Positions 16,466 through 25,790 of a stretch of 64,000 bases of DNA are shown here, piece by piece; the stretch's first letter is position 1, and the number at the start of each line of letters is the position of its first letter. Source of the stretch: Niveispirillum sp. SYP-B3756 (GTDB lineage: Bacteria > Pseudomonadota > Alphaproteobacteria > Azospirillales > Azospirillaceae); contig NZ_WIDQ01000007.1 in NCBI RefSeq assembly GCF_009495745.1, positions 1 to 64,000 on the forward strand, in the 5' to 3' direction. The position numbers and the translations under genes were made by a program. The notes below the pieces were generated by a model that searched no databases, was not told the DNA's origin, and worked only from the letters and a program-made list of their open reading frames with translations.

Positions 16466-16677
16466 GCCATTCAGCCAAAGACGCCGAACCGGGGGAGCAT
16501 ACCAATCGTTGATTGAAAAGGGCAAGGGGTGGATAGCAGAGGAAAATTCAAACGGGGGCAGACGGAAAGCAAAGTACCTGTGGCCCCTGGACCCCGGCCT
16601 TCGCCGGGGTGACGGTGAGAGTGGGAAAGAAAACGGGACGTGAGTGGACAGCCGCGTGATCCTACCCCAAGGCGCGC
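16466..16677. repeat. Gap with a single REP-like copy
   Basis: The gap between the TPR and photolyase genes holds one diverged copy of the 31-bp repeat at about 16584-16615. Its stem reads CCCCGG-CCTTCG-CCGGGG versus CCCGGC-TTTC-GCCGGG in the 14.2 kb copies. Nothing else is visible. Confidence 0.55.
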
Positions 16678-18231
16678 TCACTCATCCCCATAAGCCGGCA
16701 CCAACCCCGCGATAAACCGCGCCGCATCCCGCTGCACCGCCGCGCGCTTCTCCGCGCTCATCCGGTCCAGGCCCTTATACATCGTCGCCATGCGGGGGTT
16801 GCCGCGTAACGCCCCCGCATTCTCCGCAATGAAATTCCAGTAGAGATAGTTGAAGGGGCAGGCGTCTGGCCCTTCTGTCTGTTTCACATCATACCGGCAG
16901 CGGCGGCAATAATCTGACATGCGGTCGATATATTTGCCGCTGGCGGCATAGGGCTTGCTGGCCAGATAGCCGCCATCGGCGAACATCACCATGCCATGCA
17001 CATTGGGCAGTTCCACCCATTCATAGGCATCCAGATAAACCGCCAGATACCAAGCCTCAATCTCTGCCGGTTCCACCCCCAGCAGCAGGGCGAAGTTGCC
17101 GGTCACCATCAGGCGCTGGATATGGTGGGCGTAAGCCGTGCGCCGTGTCTGGTCGATCACCTGGGCCAGACAGTTCAAATCCGTTTCCCCCGTCCAGTAA
17201 AAATCCGGCAGGGGCCGGTGGGCGGAGAGCGCGTTGCTGTTGGCATATTCCGGCATGTTCAGCCAATAGATACCGCGCACATATTCCCGCCAGCCCAGGA
17301 TCTGGCGGATGAAACCCTCCACCGCGTTCAAGGGGGCCTTGCCCTGGCGATAGGCTGCCTCTGCTGCCGCAACGGCGGCGCGCGGGTCCAGCAGGCCGGC
17401 ATTCAGATAGGGCGACAGGATGGAATGGAACAACGTATCCTGCCCCATCGCCATGGCATCCTGATAATCACCGAAATCTGCCAGACCATGGCGGATGAAA
17501 TGATCCAGCGCGCGGGTGGCATCCGCCGCCGTGACGGCATAGGCAAACCCCTCCAGGCTGCCGAAATGCTGGCCGAAGCGGCGGGCGACCAGGGCCAGCA
17601 CCTCTGCGGTGATGGCATCCGGTTCCACCCGAAAGGGCGGGGGCGGTACCAGCCCCTTGGGCAGGCGCTTGCGGTTTTCCGCATCAAAATTCCACTGGCC
17701 GCCTTCCGGCTCCCCCTCCTGGGTCAACAGCACGCCATGGTCGCGCCGCATCTCCCGGTAAAAGAACTCCATCCGCATCTGGCGGCGGCCTTTTGCATGG
17801 GCGCGGAACCGGGAAATAGAGCAGAAGAACCGGTCATCCTCCCGCACCTCCACCGGGATGGGCAGGGCACGCTGCCAGTCCCGCATCTGTTTCCACACCC
17901 GCCATTCACCGGGAAAAGTCAGTTCCACGCGCGCCGACTGGTGCCGGTCGATGGCGCGGCGCAGTTCGCCATCCAGGCTGCCGGTGTTGCCCGCATCCTC
18001 CAGCGCCGCATAATCCACCGCCACGCCACGGGCGCGCAGTTCTTCGGCGAAATGGCGCATGGCGCTGAACAGGAAGGCGATTTTCTGCGGGTGATGGGGC
18101 ACATAGGTCGCCTCTCCCATCACCTCCGCCATCAGCACCACGTCGCAGGTCCGGTCCACGCCGCGCAGGCTGGGCAGGTTGTGGGAAAGCTGGTCGCCCA
18201 GCACCAGCCGCAAGGTGCCGCCAGCGCTCAA
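16678..18231 (-). CDS. phrB: Iron-sulfur (6-4) photolyase / bacterial cryptochrome, PhrB type
   Basis: A 517-residue member of the cryptochrome/photolyase-related (FeS-BCP) family, repairing UV (6-4) photoproducts with FAD and light. The four [4Fe-4S] ligand cysteines are all present: Cys354 (LNCLAQ), Cys442 and Cys445 (YCRRCRYD) and Cys458 (DACPF), each offset by four from Agrobacterium PhrB. The His-His pair 369-370 (AYAHHIQRL) matches its catalytic histidines. The start codon is a TTG overlapping the TGA of the upstream DUF6134 gene, so the two are translationally coupled. Family knowledge suggests a light or singlet-oxygen stress role. Confidence 0.93.
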   Translation of the reverse strand: MSAGGTLRLVLGDQLSHNLPSLRGVDRTCDVVLMAEVMGEATYVPHHPQKIAFLFSAMRHFAEELRARGVAVDYAALEDAGNTGSLDGELRRAIDRHQSARVELTFPGEWRVWKQMRDWQRALPIPVEVREDDRFFCSISRFRAHAKGRRQMRMEFFYREMRRDHGVLLTQEGEPEGGQWNFDAENRKRLPKGLVPPPPFRVEPDAITAEVLALVARRFGQHFGSLEGFAYAVTAADATRALDHFIRHGLADFGDYQDAMAMGQDTLFHSILSPYLNAGLLDPRAAVAAAEAAYRQGKAPLNAVEGFIRQILGWREYVRGIYWLNMPEYANSNALSAHRPLPDFYWTGETDLNCLAQVIDQTRRTAYAHHIQRLMVTGNFALLLGVEPAEIEAWYLAVYLDAYEWVELPNVHGMVMFADGGYLASKPYAASGKYIDRMSDYCRRCRYDVKQTEGPDACPFNYLYWNFIAENAGALRGNPRMATMYKGLDRMSAEKRAAVQRDAARFIAGLVPAYGDE

Positions 18232-18962
18232 GACCGGCCCCCGGTGCTGCTGGCCTCATCGGTGACCATGGGGACGGGGCTGGCACCGCCGGGGCCATCC
18301 AGCACATAATGGATGTTCTGACCCTTGGCTTCGAATGCCAGCCCGACCCAGGCCCCGGTATCATCATACCAAAGGTCGATCTTGTCGGTGCTGCCGGGCT
18401 TGTTGGTCTGGATATTGATGCGGTGGTGGCGGGCCGGCTGGGGCGCGCCGCCAGGGGGCGGCTCGGGCCCCAAATCCTCCATCGCCACATCCATGATCAG
18501 GCCGCGCTGGGTATCCAGCAATTGCGTGGCGCCGGTGATGGCACTGTTCCAGTAACTGGTGGGGATGATGGCGGCGGGGGCGATCACGCGGCCATGGGCG
18601 CTGCTGTCAATCTCCAGCCCCGCCTCTGTGGCGCGGCCGGTCACCGCATAGCGGTCGCCATCATCATTGGTTTCCGTATCGATGGCGATCAGCCGCCCGT
18701 CGCGCCAGACCTCCCGGTTATGGTGCTGATAGCGATAGGCGTTGATGAAGGCCAGCTTCACCTCCAGCAAGATCTGCTTTTCCATGATCAGATCGTCGCC
18801 CTGACGGGAAAAGCGCAGCCGGTGATAGCCCATGGGAATGTCGCCCTGGCGGAAAACGCTGAAGGCAAGGCTGTCGCCGGGCGGAAGGGTGAAGGCAAAG
18901 GCACCCCGCCCGGCCAAACCGGCACAGGCCATGCCCAGCAGCAGCGAGCGGCGATGGATCAT
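18228..18962 (-). CDS. DUF6134 family exported protein
   Basis: A 244-residue protein starting MIHRRSLLLGMACAGLAGRG, a short signal with an Arg-Arg pair that could be Tat- or Sec-type. The mature part is beta-rich (SVFRQGDIPMGYHRLRF; KQILLEVKLAFINAYRY) as in DUF6134 proteins, whose function is unknown. An alternative ATG at 18968 is two codons upstream. Its stop overlaps the photolyase start, and the two genes are commonly paired, suggesting a shared photo-oxidative stress context; that is inference. Confidence 0.75.
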   Translation of the reverse strand: MIHRRSLLLGMACAGLAGRGAFAFTLPPGDSLAFSVFRQGDIPMGYHRLRFSRQGDDLIMEKQILLEVKLAFINAYRYQHHNREVWRDGRLIAIDTETNDDGDRYAVTGRATEAGLEIDSSAHGRVIAPAAIIPTSYWNSAITGATQLLDTQRGLIMDVAMEDLGPEPPPGGAPQPARHHRINIQTNKPGSTDKIDLWYDDTGAWVGLAFEAKGQNIHYVLDGPGGASPVPMVTDEASSTGGRS

Positions 18963-18985
18963 CGGCATATCACGCTCTCCGTAGC

Positions 18986-19114
18986 TCAGCCCTTGGTCTG
19001 CAACGTACCACGCCCTCCATCAACACCCAGCGCCCGCCCGGTGATCCATCCCGCCGCCCCGCCGGTGGCACCGATGATGATGATGGTGATGATGGTGATG
19101 ATGGGTGCCGACAT
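18986..19114 (-). pseudogene. C-terminal remnant of an SDR gene after a triplet repeat
   Basis: The reverse strand encodes 42 codons: MSAP, then an Ile/Thr run from an ATC/ACC triplet repeat, then GATGGAAGWITGRALGVDGG and a short Lys-Gly tail. The GW-ITGRALGVDGG end is the classic C-terminus of a FabG-like SDR, so this looks like the tail of a deleted gene rather than a working gene. It lies just upstream of the DUF6134-phrB pair. Confidence 0.5.
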
Positions 19115-19429
19115 GCCGTCCCCACTGCGTTAATCAGATCGAACCAACCCAGAGGCACATAGAACGTAGGTGCGGTTTGTCCAGCCCTTATCCAGCCGAA
19201 AAAGGATAGGGCCCGCCGATAAATGGATAGAAAATAACCTGATCGATATTTTATTATTTCAAAACTATCCGAAAGAAGGTGTTTCTAGAAATTCCTTAAA
19301 AGAAAATTTTCTATCCTTCTGAATAACTATAATTGCTAAATCGATCTGCCATAGTTCTACCACCAAGAATAACCCGCCCGCGCTCAGAAATGTTGATCGC
19401 CGGGCCGGCAAGTGGATGTGGGGAACTTC
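19115..19429. other. AT-rich intergenic region upstream of a TonB receptor
   Basis: No gene is visible. From about 19200 to 19345 it is markedly AT-rich, a probable promoter region. GTGGGGA at about 19418 precedes the receptor ATG and is a plausible ribosome-binding site. Confidence 0.45.
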
Positions 19430-21436
19430 ATGAAAATGGCAACGATCACGCCATCTGGGCTGATTCTGGCGGCCGTGACCAGCATGGCCCTGGCACAGGC
19501 TGCCATGGCGCAGTCGATGGATTACGGCTCCTTGCAGGATCTGTTCGGGGAACCGGTAACCACCTCGGCCACCGGCAAGCCGCAGCGCGCCAGTGAGGTG
19601 CCGGCGGCCATGACAATTGTAACAGCCGATGAAATCACCAAGTCCGGGGCCCGAACCATACCCGATGTTTTAAATCGGGTAGCCGGCATTGACGTGCTGC
19701 AATGGACCAGCAGCAATGCCGATGTGGGTATTCGCGGCTACAACCAGGGATACAATCCTAGACTTCTGGTCCTGGTCAACGGCCGACAGGTCTACCAGGA
19801 TTTCTACGGTATGACTTTATGGTCATCCATCCCGGTGCAGCTTTCGGAAATCCGGCAGATTGAGGTGGTGAAGGGCCCCCAATCAGCGCTGTTCGGCTTC
19901 AATGCCGTCTCAGGGGTGATCAATATCGTTACCTACAGCCCATTCTACGATGACGTAGGTACAGTGGAAGCCACATTAGGCAACCTGGGGCAAAAGGAGT
20001 TCAGCTTTGTCAAAACGCTGAAACTCGGCACTCGTGGCGGCATACGTTTGTCTGCCGGCGGGTGGGATATGGATACCTATGGCACCAATACCAGTACAAA
20101 CTGGGCAAAGTTCTATGACAAGAAAAGCAGTAGCCGGACCGCTTCTCTGGACAGTCTCTTCCAGATTACCCCTGATATACAGGCAGGATTGGAAACGACC
20201 TGGAACAGCATAAATGAATTTGGCATCGCTAGTAGCGGTGAATATGTGAGAAATGACTACAAAACCTATTCCATACGAGGAAATTTAAAAGCAAACACGA
20301 GAATCGGCTTATTGGAAGCCAATGCATACTCCAATAACCTTGATGTTAATCTTGGAAGCAGAGTGAGTTTTGTCAACACAAAAATGCGCTCAAATATCGT
20401 CCAGTTACAGGATCTCGTAAAACTGGATGATCGTTTAACCACCCGGATCGGCCTGGAGTTTCGCGATATCAGTATGAAAAGCTATCCGGTTAGGGGGGCC
20501 ACCAACGGATATAAAAATTACGCCCTCTCCAACATGTTTGACTGGCAGGCCACGACGGACTTGAGTTTGACTCTGGCTCTGCGTGGCGATCACACAGCGC
20601 TCTACCGCGATGGTCCCCGCCCCTATCCCTTCACCGATACGGATTACGAACGCAGCTTCAACAGCTTTTCTTATAATGCCGGCATGGTCTGGCGCGTTAC
20701 CGCGAACGACAGTCTGCTGCTGACCACCGCCCGTGGGATCAGTTCCCCCAGCCTGATCGAACTCAGAAATAACTCTGTTACAGCACCCAGTCCCAATTCC
20801 CTGCTGATTTCTGGAAATCCCAATGTCGACCCGTCCGTCACGACAAGTTACGAGATCGGATGGCGACATATGATCGACGACATCAATGGTTTCGGGCGTC
20901 TATCCGTCTCGCACCAAAAGACAACGGATTTGAAATTTGTCAATCTTTCAAGTCCAAAGTTAATCAACGGCTATCGAGTGTTCTTGCTGGGTGACAACCT
21001 TGGTTCAACTCAAGCATGGACATTGGAAGCGGAGCTGCAGGGAAAACTCGATGCTTTTCGCTGGAATCTATCATGGATGTGGATGGACACTGAAGACGCC
21101 ATCAAGATTTCCAATCTCCTGATCGGCGAGAATTACGAGAAATCGAACGCTCGCAACACGGTTAAAGCCAATATTGGTTGGGATTCAGGACCATGGAGCA
21201 CGGATCTGCTATTGCTCTGGAAAAGCAAGACCTACCGCTACCTACAGGATGGAAGCAATAAAACGTTATTTGAAGTCAACCCTGGCCTGATGACACAAGC
21301 CAGTGTTGGTTATCAGGTAACATCCGACCTGCGCATCTCCCTGTCTGGCGCCAATCTGCTGAAGGATGAAACGCGGCTGACCCCCGCTCCCAAGGCCGAA
21401 CGCCGTGTCTGGGCTACCGTGTCCTACAAGCTCTGA
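19430..21436 (+). CDS. TonB-dependent receptor (YfiR/sensor-associated type)
   Basis: About 668 residues: signal peptide ending AMAQ, then MDYGSLQDLFGEPVTTSATG, a leader typical of receptors encoded beside signalling proteins. The plug runs from RASEVPAAMTIVTADEI to VVKGPQSALFGFNAVSGVINIVT, and the barrel ends RRVWATVSYKL with terminal aromatics. ATG 19430 is chosen because GTGGGGA precedes it and the signal peptide starts there. Fourteen bases downstream is a small secreted protein and then a chemoreceptor, in the same direction, so ligand uptake or sensing may feed chemotaxis. Ligand unknown. Confidence 0.88.
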   Translation: MKMATITPSGLILAAVTSMALAQAAMAQSMDYGSLQDLFGEPVTTSATGKPQRASEVPAAMTIVTADEITKSGARTIPDVLNRVAGIDVLQWTSSNADVGIRGYNQGYNPRLLVLVNGRQVYQDFYGMTLWSSIPVQLSEIRQIEVVKGPQSALFGFNAVSGVINIVTYSPFYDDVGTVEATLGNLGQKEFSFVKTLKLGTRGGIRLSAGGWDMDTYGTNTSTNWAKFYDKKSSSRTASLDSLFQITPDIQAGLETTWNSINEFGIASSGEYVRNDYKTYSIRGNLKANTRIGLLEANAYSNNLDVNLGSRVSFVNTKMRSNIVQLQDLVKLDDRLTTRIGLEFRDISMKSYPVRGATNGYKNYALSNMFDWQATTDLSLTLALRGDHTALYRDGPRPYPFTDTDYERSFNSFSYNAGMVWRVTANDSLLLTTARGISSPSLIELRNNSVTAPSPNSLLISGNPNVDPSVTTSYEIGWRHMIDDINGFGRLSVSHQKTTDLKFVNLSSPKLINGYRVFLLGDNLGSTQAWTLEAELQGKLDAFRWNLSWMWMDTEDAIKISNLLIGENYEKSNARNTVKANIGWDSGPWSTDLLLLWKSKTYRYLQDGSNKTLFEVNPGLMTQASVGYQVTSDLRISLSGANLLKDETRLTPAPKAERRVWATVSYKL

Positions 21437-21450
21437 TCGGGGAAAAGCCA

Positions 21451-21912
21451 ATGAACAAGCATAAGGTCATGGGGCTCATCGCGGTCGGGCTGCTGGCGAC
21501 GCTGCCCGCCCGTGGGGCCGAGATGGATGCCAAACAGGTTACCATCGCCGCCAAGGCGCTGGGCTTTGTCTCCCCCAAGGCATCAGCCGGCGCCAAGGTG
21601 GTGGTGACCGCCGGTGCCGCGCCGGTGGCGGCCGTGCAATCGGCCATGTCAGCCGCCAGCGTGGCCGCCGGTGATGCCGGCAGTGCCGCCGGTGCCTTCG
21701 CTGTCTTCGTGGCGTCGGCTGATGAAGCCAAGAAGGCCAACGGCAAGGGCACCGTCACCGTTGGCAATGATGTCGCCTGTGTGGATGCCGGGGCCTGCGT
21801 CATCGCCGTGGAGACCACGCCGAAGGTGACGATCTATGTCAGCAAGGCCGCCGCCAGCGCTGCGGGTGTCGATTTCGACCCCAACTTTAAAATGATGATC
21901 ACTGAAAAGTGA
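21451..21912 (+). CDS. Small secreted protein, possibly YfiR-like
   Basis: A 153-residue protein with a signal peptide (MNKHKVMGLIAVGLLATLPARG). The mature part is Ala-rich with a Cys pair (CVDAGAC). Its end, VIAVETTPKVTIYVSKAAASAAGV, has the strand-then-AA-x-x-AGV layout seen at the end of YfiR (DUF4154) proteins, but the middle part of that family is not evident. I do not recognise it firmly. It lies between a TonB receptor and a chemoreceptor with short gaps, so a periplasmic adaptor role is plausible inference. Confidence 0.65.
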   Translation: MNKHKVMGLIAVGLLATLPARGAEMDAKQVTIAAKALGFVSPKASAGAKVVVTAGAAPVAAVQSAMSAASVAAGDAGSAAGAFAVFVASADEAKKANGKGTVTVGNDVACVDAGACVIAVETTPKVTIYVSKAAASAAGVDFDPNFKMMITEK

Positions 21913-21976
21913 TCCCAGGGGCGGGGGCCGGCACTTGTCGGCACCCGTCCCATAATCGGGAAAGGAATGACGCGCC

Positions 21977-23671
21977 ATGCGTTTCGATGACATTCCAATG
22001 GCTTTCAAGCTGTTCGCCGCGCCTGTGCTGGGTCTGCTGGCGCTGGTGGCCATGGCCGTCACCTCCCATCGCACGATGGGAGAGTTCATAGAGACCAGCC
22101 ACGAAGTCACTGAGGTGCGCTTCCAGACGGCGGCTGAACTGTTGAGCGCCTCAAGCGAGTTGAACGGAGCGGTGCAGGAAATCTACTACGCCCTGGCCGC
22201 CGCTATGGCCGGCGGCGATGCGAAAAAATCCGCCACCATGCTGGATGGCGTCACCGCCCGCATGGACAAGGCCAAGGCCGCCATCACCAAGGTGCAGCAG
22301 GGCCTGCCCGACGGGCCGGTCAAGGCTGAACTGGCCGCCGTGGCCCAGGATATCGACAAGTTCGGGCAGCCGATCCAGTTTGTGAAGGAGATGCTGGCGA
22401 TTGATGCGCAATCCGCCATCTCCTTCCTGGACCCGCTGCGCAGCAATCTGGGCACAGTGCTGGACCGGCTGGGCAAATTGTCGGTCAGCCAGCGTGATGC
22501 CGCCAACAGCGCCATGAAGCAGATGACCGCCAGTGCGGAAGGCACCCAGCGCAACTCAGCCATCACGGTGGGGCTGGTGGTGGTGTTGGTTGCTGCGATC
22601 TCCTTCTTCATCGTCCGCGCCCTGCGTGCTTCGATCCAGCGCATCTCGTCCGCGACCGCAACGCTGGCGGGCGGCAACACCACCGTCAATCTGGACTCCC
22701 TGGCCCGCAAGGATGAGCTGGGTGCCATCGTCAAGGCGCTGAGCGTCTTCCGCACCAGCCTGATCGACCGCGACCGGTTGGCCATGGAACAGGCGGAATC
22801 GGAAAAGCGGGCGGAGGCGGAAAAGCGCGCCGCGTCGCAGCGCATCGCCGACGGGCTGGAAAGCAGCGTGCATTCGCTGGTGGAAAAGCTGAACAAGGCG
22901 GCCCACCATCTGGAATCCAATGCGCGCGACCTGTCTCGCCAAGCCCAGCTGGGCCAGCAGCGCACCAGCGTGGTGGACCGGGCCGTGGGCGATGCCAATG
23001 GCAATGTGCAGGCCGTCGCCAGTGCCGCGGAAGAGCTGTCGGCTTCGTTCCAGGAGATCAGCACCCAGGTGAACAACGCCGCCAGCATGGCCAGCAATGC
23101 CCGCCAGAAGGTGGATGAAAGCACCCGCCAGATGGAACAGCTGCAAGGTCAGGGCGACAAAATCGGTTCCATCGTGCGGTTGATCTCCGACATTGCCAGC
23201 CAGACCAACCTGCTGGCCCTGAACGCCACCATCGAGGCCGCCCGCGCCGGGGAGGCCGGCAAGGGCTTCACCGTGGTGGCGAGCGAGGTGAAGAGCCTGG
23301 CCAACCAGACGGCCAAGGCGACGGAGGAAATCAGCAGCCAGATCACCGGAATGCAGTCTGCCACCCGCGCTGCCGTGCAGGCCATCACTGCCATCCAGCA
23401 ACTGGTGAGCGACATCACGGAAGTCTCCGCCGCCATCGCGGCGGCGGTAGAGGAGCAGGATGCCGCGACCCGCGAAATTGCCCGCAATGTGCAGTTGGCC
23501 TCTCAGGGGACGGCCGTGGTGGCGGAAAATGTCGGTGGCCTGCAGGAAATCGCCAATACCACCCACCGGTCCAGTGACGAGGTGCTGACCTCCTCCCAGA
23601 CCTTGGGTCAGGAAACCACGGCACTGAGCGAAAGTGTCTCCCGCGCCATCGCCTCGCTGCGCGCCGCCTGA
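21977..23671 (+). CDS. Methyl-accepting chemotaxis protein
   Basis: A 564-residue chemoreceptor: transmembrane helix 1 at about 12-29, a four-helix-bundle periplasmic ligand domain, helix 2 at about 193-213 ([18 protein letters not shown]), a HAMP domain and a long cytoplasmic coiled coil. The hairpin tip ([28 protein letters not shown]) is the highly conserved CheA/CheW contact. AAAGGA upstream of ATG 21977 is a good ribosome-binding site. It may be co-expressed with the receptor and secreted protein before it; a strong intrinsic terminator follows. It lacks a C-terminal CheR-binding pentapeptide. Confidence 0.93.
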   Translation: MRFDDIPMAFKLFAAPVLGLLALVAMAVTSHRTMGEFIETSHEVTEVRFQTAAELLSASSELNGAVQEIYYALAAAMAGGDAKKSATMLDGVTARMDKAKAAITKVQQGLPDGPVKAELAAVAQDIDKFGQPIQFVKEMLAIDAQSAISFLDPLRSNLGTVLDRLGKLSVSQRDAANSAMKQMTASAEGTQRNSAITVGLVVVLVAAISFFIVRALRASIQRISSATATLAGGNTTVNLDSLARKDELGAIVKALSVFRTSLIDRDRLAMEQAESEKRAEAEKRAASQRIADGLESSVHSLVEKLNKAAHHLESNARDLSRQAQLGQQRTSVVDRAVGDANGNVQAVASAAEELSASFQEISTQVNNAASMASNARQKVDESTRQMEQLQGQGDKIGSIVRLISDIASQTNLLALNATIEAARAGEAGKGFTVVASEVKSLANQTAKATEEISSQITGMQSATRAAVQAITAIQQLVSDITEVSAAIAAAVEEQDAATREIARNVQLASQGTAVVAENVGGLQEIANTTHRSSDEVLTSSQTLGQETTALSESVSRAIASLRAA

Positions 23672-23702
23672 CCGCCCTTTTCTGGCATCGAAATGCACCT
23701 AT

Positions 23703-23733
23703 GCCGCCGGCCCCAGTGCCGGCGGCTTTTTTC
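23703..23733 (+). terminator. Intrinsic terminator after the chemoreceptor gene
   Basis: GCCGCCGGC pairs with GCCGGCGGC across a short CCCAGT loop and is followed by TTTTTT. It would block the frame from being extended upstream of the zur start at 23818, which supports that start. Confidence 0.88.
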
Positions 23734-23817
23734 ATGGCTGCCCGGCCCTGGCTTGGCGAATGCCGCCGGCTGGACTACCTTGGCTGCAAGCAACCTACTG
23801 GCAGGGGCCGTTTGGCC

Positions 23818-24315
23818 ATGGACCATCACCACCATCATCATCATCATAGCCATGACGGGCATCGCCATGACCATGGTACCTGCGTCAAGGATGCCCTGGC
23901 TCGGGCGGAGGAAGTCTGTACCAGCCGGGGTTCGCGGCTGACAGCGCAGCGCGCCCGCGTGCTGGAACTGGTCTGGTCCAGTCACAAGCCGCGCGGTGCC
24001 TATGCCATCCTGGAAGACCTGTCGCAAGACGGCAAGCGGGTCGCCCCGCTGACCGTCTATCGCGCGCTGGATTTTCTGCTGGAACAGGGACTGATCCACC
24101 GGATCGAAAGCCTGAACGCCTTTGTCGGTTGTGCCGACCCCAGCACCCAGCATAGCGGGCAATTTCTGGTCTGCGAGAAATGCGGGGAAGCCACGGAACT
24201 GGTGGACCCGCGGATCGCCCAGACCATCAATGAAACAGCCCAAGCTCAGGGCTTTCAGGTTACCCGCCAGACGGTAGAGGTGACGGGCATCTGCCCTGCC
24301 TGCCGAACCAGTTGA
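23818..24315 (+). CDS. zur: Fur-family zinc regulator (Zur-like) with natural N-terminal His tract
   Basis: A 165-residue Fur-superfamily repressor. The N-terminus reads MD, then eight consecutive His, then SHDGHRHDHG. The winged helix follows (SRLTAQRARVLELV; APLTVYRALDFLLEQGLIHR), then the metal domain with structural zinc motifs CEKCGE and CPAC. ATG 23818 is chosen because the frame upstream crosses the chemoreceptor terminator. Assignment as Zur rather than Fur rests on the His tract and the CobW zinc-chaperone gene 90 bases downstream. It probably represses zinc uptake genes and perhaps this operon. Confidence 0.85.
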   Translation: MDHHHHHHHHSHDGHRHDHGTCVKDALARAEEVCTSRGSRLTAQRARVLELVWSSHKPRGAYAILEDLSQDGKRVAPLTVYRALDFLLEQGLIHRIESLNAFVGCADPSTQHSGQFLVCEKCGEATELVDPRIAQTINETAQAQGFQVTRQTVEVTGICPACRTS

Positions 24316-24405
24316 CGAAGCGGCCAAGGCCGCTCAAATGCACGACCATGACCCTTGCCCGGTCGCTATCGGGCACCTTGCTGACTGAAGACAGGAACCA
24401 ACCCC

Positions 24406-25629
24406 TTGTCCACCCAACCCACGCCCCCCGCCCCGCCCGTACGCCTGCCCATCTCGGTGCTGACCGGCTTTCTCGGCTCCGGCAAGACGACCCTGTTGTC
24501 GCGCCTGATCCGTGATCCGGGCATGGCCCGCACCGCGGTCATCATCAATGAGTTCGGTGAGGTTGGGCTGGACCATCTTCTGGTCAGCAAGGCGGATGAG
24601 AATACGGTGCTGATGGATAGCGGCTGCCTGTGCTGCACCATCCGTTCCGACCTGTCGGACACGTTGCGCGACCTGTATCTGCGCCGCACCCGTGGCGAAG
24701 TACCTGAATTCGACCGGGTGGTGATTGAAACCACCGGGCTGGCCGACCCGGCCCCCATCCTGCACACGCTGATGACCGATCCGCTGATCGCCTCGCGTTT
24801 CCGGCTGGATGGCGTGGTCACCACCATCGACAGCGTCCATGGTATGGGCCAGTTGGACAAGCACGAGGAAAGCCTGAAGCAGGCCGCGGTGGCCGACCGT
24901 GTCGTGCTGACCAAGACCGACATTGCCGACAAGGCCGTTGTCGAGGCGCTGCGCCGCCGCCTGCATGACCTGAACCCCGGTGCCGTGCATGTGGATGCAC
25001 AGACGGACGACGCCCTGCCCGTGCTGCTGTTCGATGCCGGCCTGTATAACCCGGCCACCAAGTCGCTGGATGTGCAGCGCTGGCTGAAGGCCGAAGCCTA
25101 TGAGGGCGGGCAAGACCATCATCATGACCATGATCACGGGCATTGCGATCATGACCATGGTCATTGCCACCATGATCATGGGCACGATCACCACCATCAT
25201 GATCACGATGCCCATGGGCACGACCATGATCACGCCCATTGCGACCATGATCATGGCCATTGCGATCATGACCACGGGCACGGGCATGACCATCACCACC
25301 ATGATGTGAACCGCCATAATGACAAGATCACCAGCTTCGTCATCAAGGCCGACCAGCCGCTGCCCTGGGACAATCTGGTGAATTTCTTCGAAACGGTGGC
25401 CAAGGCGCAGGGCGACAATATCCTGCGCGTCAAGGGCCTGCTGAATGTCGAGGAGGCCGACCGCCCCATCGTCATCCATGGCGTGCAGCACCTGTTCCAC
25501 CCGCCGGTGCAGCTGGATGCCTGGCCGACGGATGATCACAGCACCCGCATCGTCTTCATCGTCAAGGATCTGACCCGCCCGGTGGTACAGACCCTGTTCG
25601 ATGCCTGTATGCAGAAGGCGGGGAACTGA
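24406..25629 (+). CDS. CobW/COG0523 family GTPase, putative zinc chaperone with His-rich loop
   Basis: A 407-residue G3E GTPase. Walker A is GFLGSGKTT (about residues 21-29), the metal-binding CxCC motif is Cys74, Cys76, Cys77 (SGCLCC), NEFGEVG is switch-like, and LTKTDI is the G4 motif. Residues ~237-301 are a loop with about 34 His and four Cys among Asp and Gly, followed by the CobW C-terminal domain (GDNILRVKGLL). Family members deliver zinc to client proteins under starvation. Start is TTG 24406 with AGGAA 9-10 bases upstream. Its TGA stop forms the first bases of a palindromic repeat element. Confidence 0.92.
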   Translation: MSTQPTPPAPPVRLPISVLTGFLGSGKTTLLSRLIRDPGMARTAVIINEFGEVGLDHLLVSKADENTVLMDSGCLCCTIRSDLSDTLRDLYLRRTRGEVPEFDRVVIETTGLADPAPILHTLMTDPLIASRFRLDGVVTTIDSVHGMGQLDKHEESLKQAAVADRVVLTKTDIADKAVVEALRRRLHDLNPGAVHVDAQTDDALPVLLFDAGLYNPATKSLDVQRWLKAEAYEGGQDHHHDHDHGHCDHDHGHCHHDHGHDHHHHDHDAHGHDHDHAHCDHDHGHCDHDHGHGHDHHHHDVNRHNDKITSFVIKADQPLPWDNLVNFFETVAKAQGDNILRVKGLLNVEEADRPIVIHGVQHLFHPPVQLDAWPTDDHSTRIVFIVKDLTRPVVQTLFDACMQKAGN

Positions 25630-25790
25630 TACCAAGCTGCCTAAAGGTCAAGCTTTAGGCAGCTTGGAGGCCGGCGACCGCCGGCCCGCCGCACGTGCGG
25701 CGCAAGCCAAGGGCACGGAAGTGCCCGCCCGGCGCATGAGGGAACCTGAAATCTCCCTTGATCGGTCACGATCAAGGGAGATTGGTATTA
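25627..25790. repeat. Palindromic intergenic element copy R1 (164 bp)
   Basis: Begins TGATACCAAG and ends TTGGTATTA. In order it contains a 15-bp end hairpin (25632-25646 with 25653-25667, 6-base loop), a GGCCGGCG/CGCCGGCC hairpin, the palindrome CGCCGCACGTGCGGCG, a GGGCAC-GGAA-GTGCCC hairpin (25711-25726), and a second 15-bp end hairpin (AATCTCCCTTGATCG, 4-base loop). The first TGA is the stop of the cobW gene and the last TTA is the stop of ihfB. It shares layout and 164-bp length, in reverse orientation, with the copy at 60306. Confidence 0.85.

Noticed and set aside
19069..19106. Run of ten His codons on the minus strand (CAT/CAC), a possible metal-binding peptide
   Set aside because: That frame has no start codon after the preceding stop; the frame with an ATG instead reads an SDR tail.
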